Made by a program: the position numbers and the translations under genes. DNA of 64,000 bases. Origin: Quadrisphaera granulorum (lineage in GTDB: Bacteria; Actinomycetota; Actinomycetes; Actinomycetales; Quadrisphaeraceae). Position 1 is the first letter of the stretch. Each line of letters opens with the position of its first letter. The stretch spans positions 93,332 to 157,331 of the forward strand of contig NZ_QGDQ01000008.1 of the NCBI RefSeq assembly GCF_003149145.1, written 5' to 3'. The notes beneath the pieces are model-generated. The model was not told the DNA's origin. It ran no database searches and saw only the letters and a program-made list of their open reading frames with translations. This document shows positions 16,402 to 25,010 of the stretch, piece after piece.

Positions 16402-16809
16402 GTGGCCAACGCTGTGACCCTCGTCCGCTCCCAGACCTTGTCCGATGTCGCCGAGTACGCCTACGCCTCGGTCACCGCGCCGGGAGCGCGCACGGTCTTC
16501 CTGGCTGGGGCGTGTCCGCTGAACCCCGATGGGACGACGGCGCACCCCGGTGACTACCGCGGTCAGGCTGCCGTCGCCGTCGAGAACCTCCTCACCGCCC
16601 TACGCGACACCGGCGCGGAGCTGCGCGACGTCGCGTACACGCGCGTGCTCGTCGCCTCCAGCCGGCAGGCAGATCTCGTGGCCGCGTGGGAGGTCGTCCG
16701 TGACGCGTTCGGCGAGCACGACGTCCCCAGCACCCTGTTCGGCGTGACGGTCCTCGGCTACGACGGCCAGCTGGTGGAGATCGAGGCGGTCGCCGCACTG
16801 GGTCCCTGA
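16402..16809 (+). CDS. RidA family (enamine/imine deaminase-like) protein
   Basis: A 135-residue YjgF/RidA/UK114 fold protein: [21 protein letters not shown], the [18 protein letters not shown] helix, [21 protein letters not shown] and a C-terminal [10 protein letters not shown]. The catalytic arginine of true RidA deaminases, normally at about residue 105, is not clearly identifiable, so it may belong to one of the non-deaminase subgroups. The frame extends upstream, but the GTG at 16402 gives the normal length. It is a single gene. Confidence 0.85.
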   Translation: MANAVTLVRSQTLSDVAEYAYASVTAPGARTVFLAGACPLNPDGTTAHPGDYRGQAAVAVENLLTALRDTGAELRDVAYTRVLVASSRQADLVAAWEVVRDAFGEHDVPSTLFGVTVLGYDGQLVEIEAVAALGP

Positions 16810-16972
16810 GCGGAGGGGGCGGCGTAGGCCGCTCGTGCGGGCGATGAATCCGCCGCTCGTCATGGCTAAAGGTCCCCTTGCGATGGACGACGCACTATGG
16901 GCGGGCGTCGTGGGCCCGCAGCCCATCAGCTCCTGCGCCGTGCGGGGCTTCGAGGACCACCATGGAGTAGCC

Positions 16973-18571
16973 GTGGCATTGCCCTCCCTCACCATCGGCC
17001 GGCGCATCAGCCTCGGATTCCTTGTCGTCATCCTGATGTTGGGGGCCGTGACCGCGCTTGGCGTCGTCCAGGTCGGCAAGGTCCAGGCGAGCCTGGTGCA
17101 GATCAACGACCACAACAGCGTCAAGCAGCGGTACGCCATCAACTTCCGCGGCAGCGTCCACAACCGCGCCATCGCCCTGCGCGATGTGCTGCTGGACCCG
17201 ACCGATGCGGAGAAGCAGCAGGACATCGCGCTCATCTCCACACTTGCTGCCGACTACACGGACTCCGAGAAGAAGCTCGACGCGATGTTCGCCGCCGACG
17301 ACGGCATCACGGAGCAGGAGAGGAACGCCCGCGCAGCCATCGCCGAGGTGCAGCAGCGGACCCTGCCTCTCATCCAGCAGGTGCTCGACCTCCACGCCCG
17401 GGGCCGCGACGCCGAGGCGCAGACCGTGCTCATGACCCAGGCGAAGCCGGCCTTCAACGATTGGCTGGACTCCATCAACGTGTTCATCGACCTCGAGGAG
17501 TCGATGAACAAGACCGCCAGCGACCAGGCCCGCAGCATCGTCGACGGCTTCCTCACCCTGATGGTCGCCGCTTTCGTGCTCGCGGCCGTCGTGGCGACCT
17601 TCGTCGCGTGGCGCACCACGCGGGCCGTCGTCCGCCCGCTGTCTCAGGTCGTCGACGTGATGTTGGGAGTCGCTGAGGGGCGGCTCGACCGGCGTGTCGG
17701 GCTCACCTCATCGGACGAGGTTGGACAGCTGGCCGCCTCGACTGACGCCTCGCTGGACGCGCTGTCCACCGCCATGCGTGAGATCACCCAGGAGGCTCAT
17801 GCCCTGGTGGCGACCTCCGAGGGACTGGCCGGCGTTTCTACGCAGATGGCGTCCGGTGCGCAGGAGTCCGCCGCGCAGACGATGATCGTGTCCGCCGCCT
17901 CGGACGAGGTCACCGGATCCATTGCCACGGTGGCCGCGGCTGGTGAGGAGATGACAGCGGCAATTGCTCAGATCGCCACCGCCACCAGCGAGGCATCCCA
18001 GATGGCGTCCTCCGCGGTATCCGCGGCGGGCTCGGCCGGCGGGGCGATCGAGCGGCTCGGGGTCTCCTCGCAGGAGATCGGGGACGTCGTCAAGCTCATC
18101 ACGTCCATCGCCGAGCAGACCAACCTGCTGGCACTGAACGCCACGATCGAGGCTGCCCGCGCCGGCGAGCTGGGCAAGGGCTTTGCGGTCGTCGCCGGGG
18201 AGGTCAAAGAGCTCGCCCGCCAGACGGCGCAGGCCACGGACGAGATCGTCGCGAAGGTGTCCGCGACCCAGGGTGATGCCGCTGCGGCCGCCTCCGCGGT
18301 CACCGAGATCAGTGCCGTCATCGCCCGTATCGACGAGGTCCAGGCCACCATCGCCGCGGCCGTGGAGCAGCAGTCCGCCACCACCTCCGAGATGGTGCGT
18401 AACGTCACCGAGATCTCGGCCGGGTCCTCGCAGATCTCCGCCAACGTCTCCGACATCGCCCGCGGCACCGACCTCAACCGCGCCAGCGCGGGGCAGACCG
18501 CCTCGACCGCCACCGAACTGGCGACGTCGGCGGCGCGCCTGCGGGAGCTCACAGGCCGCTTCACCGTCTGA
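16973..18571 (+). CDS. methyl-accepting chemotaxis protein
   Basis: A 532-residue transmembrane chemoreceptor. It has an N-terminal membrane segment ([21 protein letters not shown]), a helical extracytoplasmic 4HB-type domain of about 160 residues, a second membrane segment ([21 protein letters not shown]), a HAMP linker ([19 protein letters not shown]) and a signalling domain with [23 protein letters not shown] at 16973 is chosen: GGAG at 16964-16967 precedes it and the protein then begins just before the first membrane helix. It is a stand-alone gene; no other chemotaxis genes are present. Confidence 0.93.
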   Translation: MALPSLTIGRRISLGFLVVILMLGAVTALGVVQVGKVQASLVQINDHNSVKQRYAINFRGSVHNRAIALRDVLLDPTDAEKQQDIALISTLAADYTDSEKKLDAMFAADDGITEQERNARAAIAEVQQRTLPLIQQVLDLHARGRDAEAQTVLMTQAKPAFNDWLDSINVFIDLEESMNKTASDQARSIVDGFLTLMVAAFVLAAVVATFVAWRTTRAVVRPLSQVVDVMLGVAEGRLDRRVGLTSSDEVGQLAASTDASLDALSTAMREITQEAHALVATSEGLAGVSTQMASGAQESAAQTMIVSAASDEVTGSIATVAAAGEEMTAAIAQIATATSEASQMASSAVSAAGSAGGAIERLGVSSQEIGDVVKLITSIAEQTNLLALNATIEAARAGELGKGFAVVAGEVKELARQTAQATDEIVAKVSATQGDAAAAASAVTEISAVIARIDEVQATIAAAVEQQSATTSEMVRNVTEISAGSSQISANVSDIARGTDLNRASAGQTASTATELATSAARLRELTGRFTV

Positions 18572-18643
18572 GCCACCCACCCTGAGGCGCATGCCGCGGC
18601 GGTCCGCTCACGGAGCCGGCGCGGTGTGGGGCGTCCCCCGCTG

Positions 18644-19639
18644 TCAGGAAATGAGGACGAGCCGCTCGTCGGGGTCGCCCGGCGCGGCCCACACCTTCTC
18701 CACGCGGGAGAGCGGCTCGGTGCGCGTCGTCAGTTGGAAGCCGCCGGAGGTAACGAGCGCGGCCAGCTCACCGAGCTCGTCGACGATGTCGCGCGTGCTC
18801 ACCGAACCCTGTCCGCTCCCGAGCAGTGCGAGGTTCGTGGCGCGTAGCGCCGCCGAGGGGATCGGGCTGGTGGCGCCGGCGACGGAGCCCACCTGGACCC
18901 AGGTGAGGCGCTGGTCGTCGTCGGCTCGCGCGGGGATCACGGCGCGCAGCGCCTGCGCTGTCGGCTGCCCCCACAGGTAGTCGACGACGACGTCGACGCG
19001 CGAGCAGGCAAGACCCAGCTGCGCGGCGCCGTCGTCGTCCCCGTCGCCCTGGTCGCCGGTGAACGTGACGGTCTCCACGCGTGCGGCGGTCCCGCTGCTG
19101 GTGAAGGCCGCGGTCAGGGCGTCGAGGCGCTCGGCGTTGCGGGCGACGGCGACGACACGGGAGGCACCCAGGTGCAGGGCCATCTGCACCGCCAGGCGGC
19201 CGGCGCTGCCCGTGGCGCCGAGCACCGCCACGCTCTGGCCGGCGCGGAAGTCGGCGCGACGACGCAGCGCGACCCAGGACGACATCGCGGGGTTCATCGT
19301 CGCGGCGATGGCGACCGGGTCGGCGTGGTCGGGGAGTAGCACGCTGCGACGCGGATCGATGAGGGTTCGCTCGGCGAGCGAACCCAGAGCGGTGTCCGGC
19401 AGCACGAAGTAGCGCAGCTGGCCCTGCGGGTCGCGTCCGACGCCGTCGATGCCGGGGACGAACGGCAGCTGGTCCGTGCTCGTGTAGTGCGAGCCGGAGG
19501 CCTGCGACCGCACCCGGGGGTGGAGCCCAACGGCGAGCACGTTGACGATCACTTCGCGACCGGCGGGTGCTGCGCTCGGTTCGGGCAAGTCGCGGTACTG
19601 CGGGGCCTCGTTGAAGCGGAGGACCACTGCTGCCTTCAT
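18644..19639 (-). CDS. medium-chain quinone oxidoreductase-like protein
   Basis: A 331-residue MDR protein. It starts MKAAVVLRFNEAPQYRDLP, has the family's NADPH-binding glycines in VAVLGATGSAGRLAVQMAL and continues LGASRVVAVARNAERL. It lacks the cysteine/histidine zinc ligands of alcohol dehydrogenases, so it belongs to the quinone oxidoreductase (zeta-crystallin) side. It is divergent from a MarR gene with a 41-base palindromic operator between them. Such pairs typically respond to electrophiles or quinones, so the MarR protein most likely represses this gene. Confidence 0.9.
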   Translation of the reverse strand: MKAAVVLRFNEAPQYRDLPEPSAAPAGREVIVNVLAVGLHPRVRSQASGSHYTSTDQLPFVPGIDGVGRDPQGQLRYFVLPDTALGSLAERTLIDPRRSVLLPDHADPVAIAATMNPAMSSWVALRRRADFRAGQSVAVLGATGSAGRLAVQMALHLGASRVVAVARNAERLDALTAAFTSSGTAARVETVTFTGDQGDGDDDGAAQLGLACSRVDVVVDYLWGQPTAQALRAVIPARADDDQRLTWVQVGSVAGATSPIPSAALRATNLALLGSGQGSVSTRDIVDELGELAALVTSGGFQLTTRTEPLSRVEKVWAAPGDPDERLVLIS

Positions 19640-19664
19640 GACGGCTCCAACAGCGAGGGAGGGA

Positions 19665-19705
19665 TACTACGTGGCACGAACGAATATGGTTCGTGCCACG
19701 TAGTA
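19665..19705. promoter_or_regulatory. MarR-type operator palindrome
   Basis: A perfect 17-base inverted repeat (19665-19681, beginning TACTACGTGGCACGAAC, and 19689-19705) with a 7-base spacer GAATATG lies between the divergent oxidoreductase and MarR genes. It is far longer than chance and ends 10 bases before the MarR start, so it is the likely operator for both promoters. Confidence 0.8.
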
Positions 19706-19715
19706 CTGTCAAGTC

Positions 19716-20177
19716 GTGGCCTCAGATCCCGGCTCCGCAGAGGGTGTTGCGGATGGCGACGTCGTCGACGCGCTCGTCCAGCTGTCGTTCGAGGTGCAGG
19801 CGGCCCTGACTCGTGCCACCGACGGGCACGACCTGTCCCTCACGCAGGTGCGGATGCTCGGCGTGCTGCGTGACCGGACACCCGGTGCTCGTGAGCTGGC
19901 CGACCACCTGGGGCTCACCGCGTCCAGCACCACCGGTCTCCTGGATCGCGCCGAGCGTCGAGGGCTGGTCGCTCGGGCACCGGATCTTCGCGACAAGCGC
20001 GCGGTCACCGTGTCGCTCACCACCGGCGGGCGCGAGGTGGCTCTCGACGTGGAGGAGCGGATGGCGCGCGAGGTTGGCGGGTTGACGGCAGAGTTGGACG
20101 AGTCGCAGCGCCGTCAGCTGGTGCAGCTGCTGCGCAAGCTGCTGTCCGGCGTCGGGGCTTCAGGCTCCACCGGGTGA
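19716..20177 (+). CDS. MarR-family transcriptional regulator
   Basis: A 153-residue winged-helix protein with the MarR order: dimerisation helix (LVQLSFEVQAALTRATDG), recognition region (ARELADHLGLTASSTTGLLDRAERRGLV), the wing with the DLRDKRAVTVSLTTGG motif and C-terminal helices. The D-x-R-x-x-x-V signature of the wing is intact. It starts with GTG right after the operator palindrome and very probably autoregulates while controlling the divergent oxidoreductase. No redox-active cysteine is seen, so it more likely senses a ligand. Confidence 0.92.
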   Translation: MASDPGSAEGVADGDVVDALVQLSFEVQAALTRATDGHDLSLTQVRMLGVLRDRTPGARELADHLGLTASSTTGLLDRAERRGLVARAPDLRDKRAVTVSLTTGGREVALDVEERMAREVGGLTAELDESQRRQLVQLLRKLLSGVGASGSTG

Positions 20178-20711
20178 GGTGGTCGCCAGCTCGTGGGGCC
20201 GGCCGCCCGTGGTCGGAGTCCCCGGCAAGTCCGCGCGGTACAGCGTGACGGCGAGCACCGACGTGCCCGCCCACCCGCCCGTGAGCTCCACGAGGGGGCC
20301 GGGAACGCCGAGTGGTTCCGGTCCCACAGCCAGCGCGATCGCGAGGCGGCGGCGGAGCTGGTCGAGGTCCACGCGGTCCACCCTGGTGGTCCTTCGCGAA
20401 GCTCGCGTCCCGCAGACCGCGGTGAGGGGTGAGATCCCTGCGCGTGCGCCGCACTCGCTGTACTGAAGGTGCCCCTTCGGTGTGACGGGGTGACTACTCG
20501 CAAGGGGCCAACACTCCACAGCTGCCCCGCCGGGACTCCAGGGACGTCGCGCTCGAGTCGTGTGGCCGCCGACCTGGGTCCACCGCGTGTCGACGCGGCA
20601 GAGCAGCATGCCCTCGTCGTCGCCTCGGGTCACCCGTGCCACGCGGTCATGCAGCCGCTCGATGCGATCGTCTGGCGGTGGCTGCTCAGGGAAGGGCGGG
20701 TTCCACGGCAC
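20160..20711 (-). CDS. hypothetical protein containing an in-frame palindromic repeat
   Basis: A 183-residue frame (GTG start) that I do not recognise. The N-terminal 64 residues (MPWNPPFPEQPPPDDRIERL onward) and the C-terminal 75 (VDLDQLRRRLAIALAVG, ELTGGWAGTSVLAVTLYRADL) look like ordinary coding sequence. Between them lies a stretch translated from the family A palindrome at 20467-20526. The frame stays open through the repeat, so it is either a functional gene carrying an inserted element or the remains of two segments. It overlaps the MarR gene end by 18 bases. No strong ribosome-binding site is present. Confidence 0.42.
   Translation of the reverse strand: MPWNPPFPEQPPPDDRIERLHDRVARVTRGDDEGMLLCRVDTRWTQVGGHTTRARRPWSPGGAAVECWPLASSHPVTPKGHLQYSECGARAGISPLTAVCGTRASRRTTRVDRVDLDQLRRRLAIALAVGPEPLGVPGPLVELTGGWAGTSVLAVTLYRADLPGTPTTGGRPHELATTSPGGA
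20467..20526. repeat. palindromic repeat, family A (copy 2)
   Basis: The right arm CAAGGGGCCAAC plus the flanking CACAGCTGC match copy 1 at 11210-11278; the left arm is shorter (GCCCCTT). It lies inside the hypothetical frame 20160-20711 and is translated in it. Confidence 0.6.
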
Positions 20712-20908
20712 GGTGCCAGTTTGTCCGGTCGCTGCGAGAGGGGCGGGTGCGCAGATCAGGGGCCTGACGGGCGGCGGGACGTCCCTGAACTGCGCAGGCG
20801 CGGCGGGGAGGTGGCGTGGAATCGCGTGATCGTCGCGGTGGACGGGAGGGCAGAGGGGAGTGGCGAGCCGGGGCAGCGCCGCCGCGGGGGGTGCGAGAAG
20901 GTGGGGGC

Positions 20909-21694
20909 GTGGTGCGCATCGCCGTCGTCTCGGACGTCCACGGCAACCTCACCGCCTACCGCGCGGTGCTCGAGGACGCCGACCGCCGCGGCGCCGACGT
21001 CGTCCTCAACCTCGGTGACGTCGCCGGCAAGGGGCCCCGGGGCTCGGAGTGCGTGCAGCTCACGCGCGAGCGGTGCGCGCTGACGGTGATGGGGAATTGG
21101 GAGGTCGTGCTCTCGGACCTGTCTCGCCGCATGACGCACCCGGGCATGCAGTGGTGGCGCGCGGAGCTGTCCGACGACGACCGTGCCTGGATGCGCACCC
21201 TGCCCCTGGCGCACCACCTGCTGCTGTCGGGGCGGCAGGTGCGGTTCGTGCACGCCTCCACCGACAGCCCGTTCACGCGCATCTGGCGGCATCACTCGCA
21301 GGAGGAGTTCGACTCCTTCTTCGCCGCGACGCCGCTCACGGAGCGCGACGGGCCGACGCCCACGCCCGACGTCGTCGTCTACGGAGACCTCCACCACGCG
21401 TACAGCGAGGTCATCGACGGGCGCACGCTCATCAACTGCGGCTCGGCGGGCAACCCCCTCGACGAGGACCCCCAGCTCAGCTACCTCCTGCTGGAGGGCG
21501 AGCTCGACTCCCCGGAACGCGCCCCCTTCAGCTACCAGTTCGTGCGGGTGCCGTACGACGTCGACGCCGAGGTCGCCGTGGCGCGAGACCTGGCGATGCC
21601 CCTGGCGCTGGAGTACGAGGTGGAGCTGCGCACGGGCGTGTATCGCTCGCTGCACGTGGAGCGGGGCCTGCGGACCCCTCCCGCGGAGCACTGA
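20909..21694 (+). CDS. metallophosphoesterase (calcineurin-like, YfcE/diadenosine-type)
   Basis: A 261-residue single-domain phosphoesterase with the dinuclear motifs in order: SDVHGN near the N-terminus, LNLGDVAGKG (GD), GNWE (GN-E variant of GNHD), a later VHAS and GDLHHAY (GH-type motif carried by D-L-H-H). The order fits the protein/nucleotide phosphodiesterase subgroup. The frame extends upstream, but GTG at 20909 lies directly before the first strand (VVRIAVVSDVHG) and follows an AAGGTGG box. It is a single gene and its substrate is unknown. Confidence 0.88.
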   Translation: MVRIAVVSDVHGNLTAYRAVLEDADRRGADVVLNLGDVAGKGPRGSECVQLTRERCALTVMGNWEVVLSDLSRRMTHPGMQWWRAELSDDDRAWMRTLPLAHHLLLSGRQVRFVHASTDSPFTRIWRHHSQEEFDSFFAATPLTERDGPTPTPDVVVYGDLHHAYSEVIDGRTLINCGSAGNPLDEDPQLSYLLLEGELDSPERAPFSYQFVRVPYDVDAEVAVARDLAMPLALEYEVELRTGVYRSLHVERGLRTPPAEH

Positions 21695-21731
21695 CGGGGC
21701 GCTGTGCGGTCGGTCCCCGATCGGCTCTAGG

Positions 21732-21750
21732 TTAGGCTTGCCTCACCTAA
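21732..21750 (+). promoter_or_regulatory. IdeR/DtxR iron box
   Basis: TTAGGCTTGCCTCACCTAA matches 16 of 19 positions of the actinobacterial iron box TTAGGTTAGCCTAACCTAA as I remember it. It lies 16 bases upstream of the siderophore binding-protein start, so the downstream operon should be repressed by iron-loaded IdeR/DtxR. Confidence 0.85.
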
Positions 21751-21766
21751 CTATCGGGAGAATGCT

Positions 21767-22717
21767 GTGACCACCCCTGCCCTCTTCCGCCCGGCCGCCC
21801 TCGCGACCGCGCTCCTCTCCGCGGCCCTCCTGGCGGGCTGCTCCGCCGCAGGTGCCAGCTCGTCGAGCGCCGGATCGGCATCCGAGGCCGCACCTGCCGT
21901 GAGCGAGTCCGGCGTCCACGCCGTGACGCACGCCCGCGGCACCACCGAGGTGCCCGATGCCCCGCAGCGCGTGGTGGTGCTCGAGCCCGTGCAGCTCGAC
22001 ACCGCGGTGGCGCTCGATGTCGTGCCGGTCGGCGCGGCCGTCGTCAACGCGACTGCCGGCGTGCCTGCCTACCTGGGCGTCGGTGACCGCGTGAAGCCGG
22101 TCGGCACGGTCTCCGAGCCCGACCTGGAGGCCATCGCCGCGCTCGCGCCCGACCTCATCCTGGGCACGGAGGCGCGGCACTCCAAGCTCTACGACCAGCT
22201 GTCGCAGATCGCCCCGACGGTCTTCCAGACGTCGCAGACCGACCCCTGGCAGGACAGCGTCCGTCTCGTCGGCGAGGCCCTTGGCAAGCCCGAGGCGGCC
22301 ACGGCCGCGCTCGGGACGTACACCCAGCGGTGCGAGCAGGTCCGCAGTGCCCATCCCACGAGCGGCATGACCGCGCAGCTGGTGCGCCCCCGCGACGAGA
22401 CCACGCTCAGCCTCTACAGCCCGACGTCGTTCGCCGGCAGCACCATGGAGTGCGCGGGCCTGACCATCCCGCCGCGCGAGTGGGCGCAGGGCATCCAGAC
22501 GGACATCTCCCCGGAGCAGATCGCCCAGGCCAAGGCCGACCTCGTGCTCGTCACCGCGGCCGACCCGGCCGCGATCCCCGCAGCCATCACCGCCAACCCC
22601 GCCGACTTCCCCCGCGTGGTCGCCGTCGACACGAGCTGGTGGATCTCCGGGGTGGGGCCGCTCGGCGGGCAGAAGGTCCTCGACGACCTCGACAGGATCC
22701 TCAGCGCCGGTTCCTGA
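21767..22717 (+). CDS. iron-siderophore ABC importer, substrate-binding lipoprotein
   Basis: A 316-residue FhuD/FepB-type protein: signal peptide with lipobox ALLAGCS, a Ser/Ala linker, and a TroA-like fold starting THARGTTEVPDAPQRVVVLEP, with LEAIAALAPDLILG and QIAPTVFQTSQTDPW typical of the family. GGGAG at 21756-21760 supports the GTG at 21767. It is directly behind an iron box and its stop overlaps the first permease ATG by one base. It binds a ferric siderophore outside the cell and feeds the two permeases that follow. Confidence 0.93.
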   Translation: MTTPALFRPAALATALLSAALLAGCSAAGASSSSAGSASEAAPAVSESGVHAVTHARGTTEVPDAPQRVVVLEPVQLDTAVALDVVPVGAAVVNATAGVPAYLGVGDRVKPVGTVSEPDLEAIAALAPDLILGTEARHSKLYDQLSQIAPTVFQTSQTDPWQDSVRLVGEALGKPEAATAALGTYTQRCEQVRSAHPTSGMTAQLVRPRDETTLSLYSPTSFAGSTMECAGLTIPPREWAQGIQTDISPEQIAQAKADLVLVTAADPAAIPAAITANPADFPRVVAVDTSWWISGVGPLGGQKVLDDLDRILSAGS

Positions 22718-23850
22718 TGCCACCTCGCTCGCTGGAAGCCGCTGCGCCGTCGTCGTCGTCTTCGCCCGAGGTCGGATCAGGACGACGACGACGGCGGGCG
22801 CCGCTGACCGTCGGTCTGCCCGTCGTCCTGCTCGCGGGGTTTGCCGCGCTGGTGGCGGCCGTGGTGCTGTCGCTGGCCGTCGGCGCCAAACCGCTGGCGC
22901 CGGCAGCGGTGCTGGACGCCCTCGCCGGGCGCGGCAGCGCCGACGCCCAGTACGTCATGGGACTGCGGCTGCCCCGCACCGCCGCGGCCGTGCTCGCCGG
23001 CGCCGCGCTCGCGGTGGCCGGTGCGCTCGTGCAGGGCCTCACCCGCAACCCGCTGGCCGACCCCGGCCTGCTGGGCGTCAACGCCGGGGCGGCCTTCGCC
23101 GTCGCGCTCGGCGTGGCGCTGCTGGGGCTCCACGACCCGTGGTCGGTGCTGTGGCTCGCGCTCTCCGGGGCGCTCGTGCTCAGTGCGGCCGTCATCGTGG
23201 TCGGCGGAGCGGTCGGCGGGGCAGGCAGCGCCGGCAGGTCCGGCGGATCCGGTGCCGCCGGGTCAGTGGGCGGCGGGTCAGTCGGCGGCGGCGCACTGCG
23301 GTTGGTGCTCGCTGGGGTGGCGCTCGGCGCCGCGCTGTCCGGCATCACCACGGGCCTCGTGCTCAGCGACCCGGACGCCTTCGACGCGATGCGCAGCTGG
23401 AACGCCGGCTCGGTGCTCGGCCGCGGCTGGGACGTGCTGGGGCCGGCGCTGCCGTTCGTGCTGGCGGGTCTGCTGATCGCCGTCGTGTGCGCCCGCGGCC
23501 TCGACGCGCTCTCCCTCGGCGACGACCTCGCCCGCTCCCAGGGCGTCCGCGTCGCACGGCTGCGCCTGGCGGTGGTGGCCGCGGTGACGCTGCTGGCCGG
23601 TGCCGCCACCGCCGTCGCGGGACCGCTCGTGTTCGTGGGGCTGGTGGCGCCGCGCGTGGCGCGGTGGCTGGTCGGCCCGTCGCTCGGGCGGCTCCTGCCG
23701 ACCTGCCTGCTGCTCGGTCCGGTGCTCGTGCTCCTCGCCGACGTGATCGGCCGGGTGCTCATCGCCCCCGCCGAGGTCCCCGTGGGTGTGGTGATCGGCG
23801 TGGTCGGCGCCCCGCTGCTCATCGCCGTGGCGCGGCGGAGCACCCGGTGA
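22717..23850 (+). CDS. iron-siderophore ABC importer, FecCD-type permease 1
   Basis: A 377-residue membrane protein of the FecCD family, with the hallmark LRLPRTAAAVLAGAALAVAG, QGLTRNPLADPGLLGVNAGA and the C-terminal GPLVFVGLVAPRVARWL. It has about nine to ten hydrophobic segments. A cytoplasm- or loop-located Gly/Ser-rich insert of about 30 residues (around residues 165-195) separates two halves and is unusual for the family. It overlaps the next permease by 4 bases (GTGA). Confidence 0.93.
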   Translation: MPPRSLEAAAPSSSSSPEVGSGRRRRRAPLTVGLPVVLLAGFAALVAAVVLSLAVGAKPLAPAAVLDALAGRGSADAQYVMGLRLPRTAAAVLAGAALAVAGALVQGLTRNPLADPGLLGVNAGAAFAVALGVALLGLHDPWSVLWLALSGALVLSAAVIVVGGAVGGAGSAGRSGGSGAAGSVGGGSVGGGALRLVLAGVALGAALSGITTGLVLSDPDAFDAMRSWNAGSVLGRGWDVLGPALPFVLAGLLIAVVCARGLDALSLGDDLARSQGVRVARLRLAVVAAVTLLAGAATAVAGPLVFVGLVAPRVARWLVGPSLGRLLPTCLLLGPVLVLLADVIGRVLIAPAEVPVGVVIGVVGAPLLIAVARRSTR

Positions 23851-24869
23851 GCGCGCTGACGGGTGCTGTAGTGAGGGCGCTGAGGCCGCAGCGCCGGCGA
23901 TCGCGCGGAGCGGTGGTGGGCGCCGCGCTCGTCGTCGTCGTCCTCGTCCTGCTGGTGGTGAGCCTCGGGCTGGGGCAGTTCCGGCTGTCGCCGGCGCAGG
24001 TGGTCGCGGCGCTGACCGGAGACGGGCTCGGGCACGTGGTGGTGGTGCAGTGGCGGCTGCCGCGGGCGCTAGCGGCGGTGGTGCTGGGGTTCGGGCTGGC
24101 GGTGGCCGGGGCGCTGTTCCAGACCGTGACGCGCAACCCGCTGGCCAGCCCCGACGTGGTCGGGCTCGCGCACGGGGCGTTCACCGGCGTGCTCGTGGCG
24201 CTGGTGCTCGGTGCCGGGAGCTGGCTGACCCTCACGGCGAGCGCCGTGGCCGGCGGGCTGTCGGCGGCGCTGGCGGTATGGCTGCTGGCCAGCGGGGGAG
24301 CGGTCGGAGGGCTGCGGCTGGTGGTGGTCGGCATCGGGGTCTCGGCGCTGCTCGCGTCGGTGAACACGTGGCTGCTGCTCCAGGTGGAGCTCGACGTGGC
24401 GATGTTCGCCTCCGCGTGGGGCGCCGGGTCGCTCAACGGTGTGACCGCCGTGCAGACCACTCCCGCCGCGGTGGTGACGGCCCTGCTGGTGGTCGGCGCG
24501 CTGACGCTGACGACGTCCCTACGACAGCTGGACCTCGGAGACGACGTGGCCGCCGCCACCGGCGTGCGCGTGGCGCTGGTGCGAGGGGTGGCGCTGCTGC
24601 TCGGCGTGCTGCTCGTGTGCGTGGCCACGGCCGTGGTCGGGCCGGTGGCGTTCGTGGCGCTGGTGTCACCGCACGTCGCGCGGCGCCTCGCCCGCACGCC
24701 TCACCAGCCGCTGCTGCTGTCCGGGCTGGTGGGGGCGCTGCTGCTGCTCGCCTCCGACGTGGTGGCGCAGCACGTGCTGCCCGTGCCGCTGCCCGCGGGC
24801 GTGGTGACGGTGTCGCTGGGCGGCGCCTACCTCGTGCACCTCGTGGCGCGGGAGGTGCGGCGGCGTTGA
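23847..24869 (+). CDS. iron-siderophore ABC importer, FecCD-type permease 2
   Basis: A 340-residue FecCD-family permease: WRLPRALAAVVLGFGLAVAG, QTVTRNPLASPDVVGLAHGA and GPVAFVALVSPHVARRLA. It pairs with the preceding permease to form the heterodimeric channel. An ATPase gene (FecE/FepC type) would normally follow, but the next feature is a repeat and then an unrelated HIT gene, so the transporter must borrow an ATPase from elsewhere. Confidence 0.93.
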   Translation: MSALTGAVVRALRPQRRRSRGAVVGAALVVVVLVLLVVSLGLGQFRLSPAQVVAALTGDGLGHVVVVQWRLPRALAAVVLGFGLAVAGALFQTVTRNPLASPDVVGLAHGAFTGVLVALVLGAGSWLTLTASAVAGGLSAALAVWLLASGGAVGGLRLVVVGIGVSALLASVNTWLLLQVELDVAMFASAWGAGSLNGVTAVQTTPAAVVTALLVVGALTLTTSLRQLDLGDDVAAATGVRVALVRGVALLLGVLLVCVATAVVGPVAFVALVSPHVARRLARTPHQPLLLSGLVGALLLLASDVVAQHVLPVPLPAGVVTVSLGGAYLVHLVAREVRRR

Positions 24870-24891
24870 CGTCTCGCGCAACGGCGGGGTG

Positions 24892-24961
24892 GTCACAGCG
24901 GCGTGCAGAAGTCCCGGATCGGGCCCCCTGAGGCGGTCTGCGGCGACTTCTGCACGCCGCT
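24892..24961. repeat. palindromic repeat, family B (copy 1); probable terminator
   Basis: Perfect 17-base arms (24897-24913 and 24945-24961; core CGTGCAGAAGTC / GACTTCTGCACG) with a 31-base loop lie 27 bases after the permease operon. Related copies are at 38587-38645, 43271-43350 and, degenerate, 44759-44813. It may terminate the iron-transport transcript. Confidence 0.75.
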
Positions 24962-25010
24962 GCTACCAGGGTCTGGCTCTGGCCGCTGGTTGGATCGGCG
25001 CGTGATCGGA

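Noticed and set aside
16861..16900. FliA-type promoter before the chemoreceptor (TAAAGG...)
   Set aside because: The downstream element does not resemble the GCCGATAA consensus at the expected 15-base spacing.
16835..16972. Longer N-terminus for the membrane chemoreceptor
   Set aside because: The extra 46 residues are not typical of an MCP N-terminus, and a ribosome-binding site is found before GTG 16973.
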